From Isoetes taiwanensis (taxonomy: Eukaryota; Streptophyta; Lycopodiopsida; Isoetales; Isoetaceae), in contig JAJEKV010000009.1 of assembly GCA_021234155.1 (NCBI GenBank), positions 9,492,546 through 9,556,545 on the forward strand: a DNA stretch of 64,000 nt. The letters run 5' to 3'. Below are positions 59,950-64,000 of the stretch, piece by piece. Within the stretch, counting starts at the first letter, position 1. Each line of letters begins with the position of its first letter. The notes under the pieces were generated by a model. That model searched no databases. It was not told the DNA's origin and was given only the letters and a program-made list of their open reading frames with translations. Both the position numbers and the translations under genes were made by a program.

Positions 59950-60718
59950 GTCATGCTTAATAGACATTGTGTAGTCGTTGGAAATTCACAAGTTGTTCAC
60001 CATTAATTAAGCATTTGCAAATGCGAGTCATTGTGTGGATTGACGTAAAGACATAAGTTGTTGCTATTAATTGTGCATTTGCAAATGGAAGTACTGTTGA
60101 CACTGGGGAATCTTTGTAAAGTCACAAATTGTTGGTAAAAATTATGCATTTGCAAATGAGACTGTTGTCGTCTTCAGACTATGTGATAAGGTCGTCCTAA
60201 GTATTGCTTAAATGGTTTTTGCACATGGATAAAAAATGAAGTGTGAATTATTGATGGCCCTTTTTAACAATTCAAAACTTAAATTTAAAAGAAATAGTAA
60301 TTAGGATAGTTGTGAGTTTTTGTTTGGAATACTTGGATTTCAAATTTGATATGTCTTGGTCGTATATAAGTTGAGGATAAAATATATATTGCCATGGCCA
60401 TTTAAGTTGTTAGACATGTGTGTCCATTGAGTGGCACAAAGGCACACAAGAAAACTTTGACAAGGTCGTGCTTACTAGACATTGCATATATTTTTAAAGA
60501 CACAAATTGTTCCCTATTAATTATGCATTTGCAAGTCATTGTGTGGAGTTATTGTAAAGACATTAAGTAGTTGGCATTTATTGTGCATTTGCAAATGGCA
60601 CTATTATTGACACTGTGGAGTTCTTGTAAAGTCATAAATTGTTGCTAAAAATCATGCATTTGCAAATGAGACTGTGGTTGTCTTCAAACTAGATGATAAG
60701 ATCGTCCTAAATAAAGTA
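59950..60718 (+). repeat. Dispersed repeat family A, about 1.5 short units
   Basis: GTCATGCTTAATAGACATTG at about 59953 recurs as GTCGTGCTTACTAGACATTG at about 60464, a 511-base step. The unit lacks the GTAGATATTGG block as in the first unit at 53.6 kb. Five CATTTGCAAATG-type dyads occur. It stops at 60718 next to transposase-like copy 3. Confidence 0.8.
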
Positions 60719-60790
60719 CAATTTCATTATTTTTGTACAAATCCTGAATTTATGGACCATTTCTTAGATTCATACTTCAATAACAATTTT

Positions 60791-63043
60791 TCATACACCA
60801 AATAACATCACCAGCGAGGGTTGCGTATGCTTCAGCAACAGGCACTGGAATTTGATAGTGTTGAGGAACTTCTTCCTATTTGATGGAGCCCAAGCAAAGT
60901 CGATTGTCTCCAATTCAATGCGATCACTAGCAGTTGTTGGCCTCCATCTTTTCTTCCAACAATTAACATATTTGGCTTGGTACACTTGGTTCCTCACGGG
61001 ACAGGCTCCTACCAAGTCACCTGGACTATCTCAAAATTCTCCTTCTTATCATCCATTTGGGGCTCCTCAGTGGCATACCCTACCCATGTGAGACACAACA
61101 CGTCATCAGGACGTGCCATTATGAACATACCCTTCTTCACGTTCTTGAATGGATTGAATTCTGGTATGCGTTTGTCCTTCAACGGTCCCACGTATGGAGG
61201 GGTGATGCTTGCAATTGGCTCCCATATTGCAACCATTTCTGGTAGCTGAGCTCGTTCTTGCCTGGTGCATGGCCAGAAGTCCTCATAAGTGCCCTCCGTG
61301 CATGAGATCTTCCCTAGCTCCTGTAAAAGATCCATCCAATACTCAATTGTAGCCGTGAACTATGCGAAATAGTTGGCTATTTCTGGGGTGCTCTTCTTGC
61401 TTGTGGAGATTGCAACCCAATGAAGGATATGCTTGTAGATGATGTTTCGTAACTGGCCAAGATCTTTTACTGATGCCTTCGGTGGAAGCAGCTTAGGCCT
61501 TCCAGTCGGCATCATGTGCTTCCCGTCTTCCCCTTCTTTCCACATTTTTATACCGCTTGTAGGTAGCCAATCCTAGAAATACGGACGGGTTTTGTAGTAC
61601 ACGACAGGCCACTCACCATTCATAGCAAATTTGAATGTCAGGGGGGTGGTGTGGCTAGTCAATCTATCATCGCCGTCAGTAATGTACCCTTCTATAAACC
61701 CCTTTCAATCTGGCACTTTATCAACAATATAAGGCACAGGTGCATTGAGGTTGCATGTGTGAAATTTATACAGCAATTCGGGCATGGTCAGCACCTTGAC
61801 CTTCTTTAGATGGAGGAGAAATCGCCAAGCAAAGCATCGATGTCCTCATGTGTATGGCCAGGCATCATGAAACCCAATTCTATCTCCTCGAACACACCAA
61901 GATATACTAGGTATGAAAGATATGAGAATAAATACCTGTTCTTGTTTTGACCAGAAGCATTGTCCAGTTGCAGCATCAGTGTTCGAGGGAGGGGCTTGAA
62001 AGAAGGTCCCTCTAGTCTAAGCAAGCTTACAGGGATGTTGCTATTGGTGAGCGCCAATTTTGACGCGAGTGCCGCATTGTTACGCAAGGAAGTTACCCAA
62101 GCTGGAGCTGATGTTTTTGTGAGCAGCGTATGATGGCCTCCTGGATACTCATGAACCATCTCGAGCCTTTTCAGGATGCTATTCAATGAAGCTACATGGA
62201 AGTTCGAGTCATCTGGCCATAGATCCAAAGAAAAATTTCCATAGTTCGAGTCAATGATGTCTTGAGTTTATCCAGTCTCCAAAGAGACTTCATCCTGCGC
62301 TGCAATTTTGGAATCATTGTCTTCGCCTGATCCATCTTGTCATGAATAATACAAACATAGTCTTTAGGATACCTATGGGAATATAATCTCCACGACCAAT
62401 ATTGGGTGCGACAGGAGGCTTGCTCCAATCAGTTTGCTCTCCTCTGGTCATGCAATATCCTCCTTTCTGCCTCATCCTTTGTCTTCAATAACTTCGTACG
62501 GATGACTTCGCATGTATCACATTTAGAGAACAGAATCCTTTTGCGATACTGACATCCCTAAAGCTCCTTTTCCAAGTTCTATGAAATCCCATTGGTGAGA
62601 CTTGCTTGCCTGTTAGTGCCATAACTTCTACATTCACCTCATCTAGGATGCTCGTTTTCGTAAACATTGCAGACAACTTTCTAACGTTTTTCGGATGCCA
62701 TCTCCATTCCTCCAACGACGGTGAGGCAAGGATTCACAATTCTCTATTACGAACATGGAGAATACAGCCTTGGATGCTAACGTGGATGCAGGGCTTCATA
62801 CTACCACAATTGCCGTGCTCTGCTTTGCGAGCACCCTCCATGTATTGTGCTTTCCATTTTAGATATCCTGACTTTGAGAAGCCCAAGGTACCAGGCTCTC
62901 TCACAAACTACCCTGCCATGCAACACAAGACATTCCACTCTTCGACCTTTCGTATTTTTCCCAAGCATGTCGTACACAAATGTTACCCTGTCACTAGACT
63001 TCATTGCATAGAATTCCTTGCGCATGTTTACAACCTAAAATAG
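60791..63043 (-). pseudogene. Transposase-like gene, copy 3 (DUF7869-type), broken
   Basis: Pieces in order on the minus strand: 63025-62801 (N-terminal helices), 62715-62485, 62428-62192 with CIIHDKMDQAKT, 62228-61806 with LQLDNASGQNKNR and PGHTHEDIDALLG, then 61545-61360, 61335-61009 and 61015-60791 for the C-terminal part. Frames change between pieces, so it is not expressible as one protein. The three motifs and their order match copies 1 and 2, but the rest is clearly diverged, so the copies come from different lineages of the family. Confidence 0.7.
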
Positions 63044-63668
63044 GGTTTTTTAGTTGGACTTGGGAGTAGATTAGCTTCAAAAACTCAGGTGAAGCTATGG
63101 CAAAAGGTTTCCCGAAAATTCAAACGTTTCTTTAGCTTTTGAGTTTCAATAAAATCATAGCATCTTCACGAACAAATACAAAAAATGCCAGATCAAAAGG
63201 GACCTAAATCGTTTATGACATCTTAAGTACTGCAACTAACTGTTACTACATATCGCCAGACCTACATCCTTCATGCCAAGTGATGTAGTTCCGTACATCT
63301 TCAAGTAGGTTTTTTAATGAATTCGTTGGGCGTCTTGTTGCAATTTTTGGGTTGCCCCTAGGGGGGCAATCCCTTGGTTATGTGGGTTTTTGGCATGTTC
63401 TGGGTATATGCTAGTATATATCTGGAATATGCTGAAAACTGCTCCAAATTCCCTATCGGCTGTAAACTGGCAAGTCGCCCTTGTTGTTGGGCGACGGCTG
63501 TGCAAACCATCTGACAGGCCAGTGCAGGTCTGGTCGTCGTCCACGGCGTTGGCTTATCCGACCTGTTTAAATATGGCCTAGACATGGCCAGATCGAAGAT
63601 GACAGATAATGATCTGTTTCTACAAAATAATGGTGATCCCAACCAGATTTATGCCTCTTTGGTAAATC
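63044..63668. other. Spacer before the RHM fragment
   Basis: No gene seen. Open frames at 63314-63642 have no recognised content. Confidence 0.4.
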
Positions 63669-63938
63669 AGTTTATGGCCCCAATCAATTTCCTGAGAAGC
63701 TGATACCTAAGATAATCCTTCTTGCAATGCAGGGCAGACCTCTTCCGATCTATGGAGATGCAGCAAGGAGTTATCTTTTCTGTGAAGATGTTGCTGAAGC
63801 TTTTGTGTTGTTCTTCACAAAGGAGAAGTTGGCCATGTTTATAACATTGATATCAAGAATGAGAGGCGTGTTTTGGATGTGGCAAAGGATGTTTGCAAGC
63901 TTTTTGATCTTGAGCCAGAGGTAGCTATTCAGTACGTT
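63669..63938 (+). pseudogene. UDP-rhamnose synthase (RHM) gene fragment
   Basis: RHM converts UDP-glucose to UDP-rhamnose for cell-wall and flavonoid use. The fragment reads [41 protein letters not shown], then after a frameshift [20 protein letters not shown] and CKLFDLEP, matching the middle of the N-terminal dehydratase domain. The [10 protein letters not shown] segment follows the active-site YxxxK, which is absent here. Both ends are missing, with no intron inside. Past the fragment is a repeat also found at 5365. Confidence 0.85.
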
Positions 63939-63985
63939 GTTCAAGTATTCTATTGTCTAGAAGTAGCAATTTAAATTGACTGTCA
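63938..63985 (+). repeat. Short repeat shared with 5365-5411
   Basis: CAAGTATTCTATTGTCTAGA and the following 25 bases match 5365-5411 with a few changes. It marks the point where RHM similarity ends. Confidence 0.75.
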
Positions 63986-64000
63986 AAACATGACTTTGAA

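Overview
This window is nuclear DNA from a land plant with a repeat-rich genome. The evidence is the intron-bearing genes with GT...AG splice sites, an arabinogalactan-peptide-like ORF, a plant-type chromodomain Ty3 retroelement, a hAT transposase and a plant-type LINE. The species cannot be told from the sequence. No organelle, bacterial or CRISPR features are visible. Most lines of coding potential belong to transposons or broken gene copies. Few genes look intact.

Layout. 0-5 kb: a decayed transposase-like gene (copy 1 of 3) and a 1.5-kb LTR. 5-10 kb: microsatellite, short Raf-like kinase remnant, foldback elements. 10.2-11.8 kb: 5' fragment of an RFC1-like clamp-loader gene with usable splice sites, cut off by a tandem/dispersed repeat (11.9-13 kb) and a Ty3 integrase/chromodomain fragment (13-13.7 kb). 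15.7-17.8 kb: an apparently intact six-exon tyrosine recombinase resembling Crypton/DUF3504-type proteins, minus strand. 20.8-25.7 kb: a 620-codon membrane-protein gene split by a 3.04-kb insertion with an 8-bp target duplication; the insertion carries an AG-peptide-like gene. 26.6-30.5 kb: dispersed repeat with a 2.5-kb insertion. 30.6-32.8 kb: broken hAT transposase. 33-35.5 kb: broken kinase/coiled-coil/RING gene. 36.3-39.3 kb: transposase-like copy 2. 40.6-45 kb: a cluster of two short hairpin families around an ankyrin-like ORF and an FCP1-like phosphatase gene. 47.2-51 kb: a LINE flanked by 199-bp direct repeats, apparently within an intron. 53.6-55.3 and 59.95-60.7 kb: more dispersed repeat. 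56.4-57.2 kb: kelch-repeat gene remnant. 60.8-63 kb: transposase-like copy 3. 63.7-63.9 kb: fragment of a UDP-rhamnose synthase (RHM) gene.

The best candidates for something little described are the intact tyrosine recombinase, the three-copy family with conserved HDKMDQ, LQLDN and GHTHxDxD motifs (possible DDE-like transposase), and the two interleaved hairpin families at 40.6-45 kb. The features do not form one pathway; the window is a record of nested insertions into a sparse gene landscape.
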